Origin: Merdimmobilis hominis
Lineage (GTDB): Bacteria > Bacillota > Clostridia > Oscillospirales > Ruminococcaceae
Reading direction: 5' to 3'
DNA: 63,146 nt
Assembly (NCBI RefSeq): GCF_016901855.1
Contig: NZ_JACJKY010000015.1
Coordinates: 1 to 63,146 of the forward strand
The position numbers and the translations under genes were made by a program. A model generated the notes under the pieces. The model saw only the letters and a program-made list of their open reading frames with translations, did not search any database and was not told where the DNA came from. The stretch's first letter is position 1. Each line of letters starts with the position of its first letter. This document shows, one piece after another, positions 63,093-63,146 of this stretch.

Positions 63093-63136
63093 AAGACAGT
63101 ATAGTCTGCGTGACTATGCTGTCTTATTCTTTTTAT
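63093..63136 (+). terminator. Terminator after secA
   Basis: 14-bp stem (AAGACAGTATAGTC with GACTATGCTGTCTT, one G-T pair), TGCGT loop and a T-rich tail (ATTCTTTTTATT). Confidence 0.8.
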
Positions 63137-63146
63137 TGCTGATTTA

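Noticed and set aside
1-63146. CRISPR arrays, insertion sequences, prophage, rRNA or restriction/defence genes
   Set aside because: No regularly spaced repeats, transposase or phage-like frames were found; the WYL regulator is the only gene type sometimes linked to defence and has no such partners here.

Overview
The window reads as chromosomal core DNA from an anaerobic, Gram-positive-type Clostridia bacterium, probably from the Oscillospiraceae/Ruminococcaceae side. The inference rests on the SCIFF peptide and its radical-SAM maturase, [FeFe]-hydrogenase maturases, a flavin reductase-rubredoxin fusion, a GGGtGRT/NifU-like pair, the ylm-divIVA-ileS and dcw clusters in Firmicutes order, a MurE with the meso-diaminopimelate motif, strong GGAGG ribosome sites with frequent TTG/GTG starts, and SpoIIM- and SpoVB-like sporulation relatives. 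I see no phage, insertion sequence, CRISPR array or other clear mobile DNA.

Layout. 1-5.5 kb (minus strand): sbcD-sbcC-comEA-aldose epimerase operon, followed by a 49-residue Cys/Gly-rich membrane peptide. 5.9-20 kb (plus): a Clp ATPase, then miaB-ylbF-mutS-mutL-miaA-hfq (tRNA modification, mismatch repair, RNA chaperone), an HlyD-like membrane protein, and ylmE-sepF-ylmH-divIVA. 20-25 kb: ileS, lspA, rluD and a HAD phosphatase. 25-31 kb: split transketolase, yajC, a TIGR04086 membrane protein, the SCIFF precursor and maturase, a SpoIIM-like and a DUF624 membrane protein. 31-34 kb (minus): two small genes, tRNA-Leu(GAG) and a SpoVB-like flippase. 34-37.7 kb (plus): a high-molecular-weight rubredoxin, then hydrogenase regulator-hydE-hydG behind a leader that contains a terminator. 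37.7-40 kb (minus): a radical-SAM DNA repair pair with a LexA-type box in its promoter, plus a small third ORF. 40-42 kb: a WYL regulator and a DUF1266 protein. 42-56.6 kb (plus): the cell wall/division cluster mraZ-rsmH-ftsL-PBP-murE-murF-mraY-ftsW-murG-murA-ftsQ-ftsZ, without murD, murC, murB or ftsA. 56.6-63 kb: CorA transporter, YpsA-like protein, the GGGtGRT/NifU-like pair (minus) and secA.

Together the genes cover genome maintenance (SbcCD, MutSL, the radical-SAM repair pair), tRNA/rRNA maturation, septum formation and peptidoglycan synthesis, protein export (SecA, YajC, LspA), and anaerobic metal-cofactor biology. The least understood parts are the GGGtGRT/NifU-like operon with paired inverted repeats around its promoter, the radical-SAM repair operon with its apparent SOS control, the hydrogenase-maturation leader with its putative attenuator, and the SCIFF locus.

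All calls come from reading the sequence; no database search or folding program was run. Starts were moved from the longest frame wherever a ribosome binding site or the family's usual N-terminus favoured another codon.
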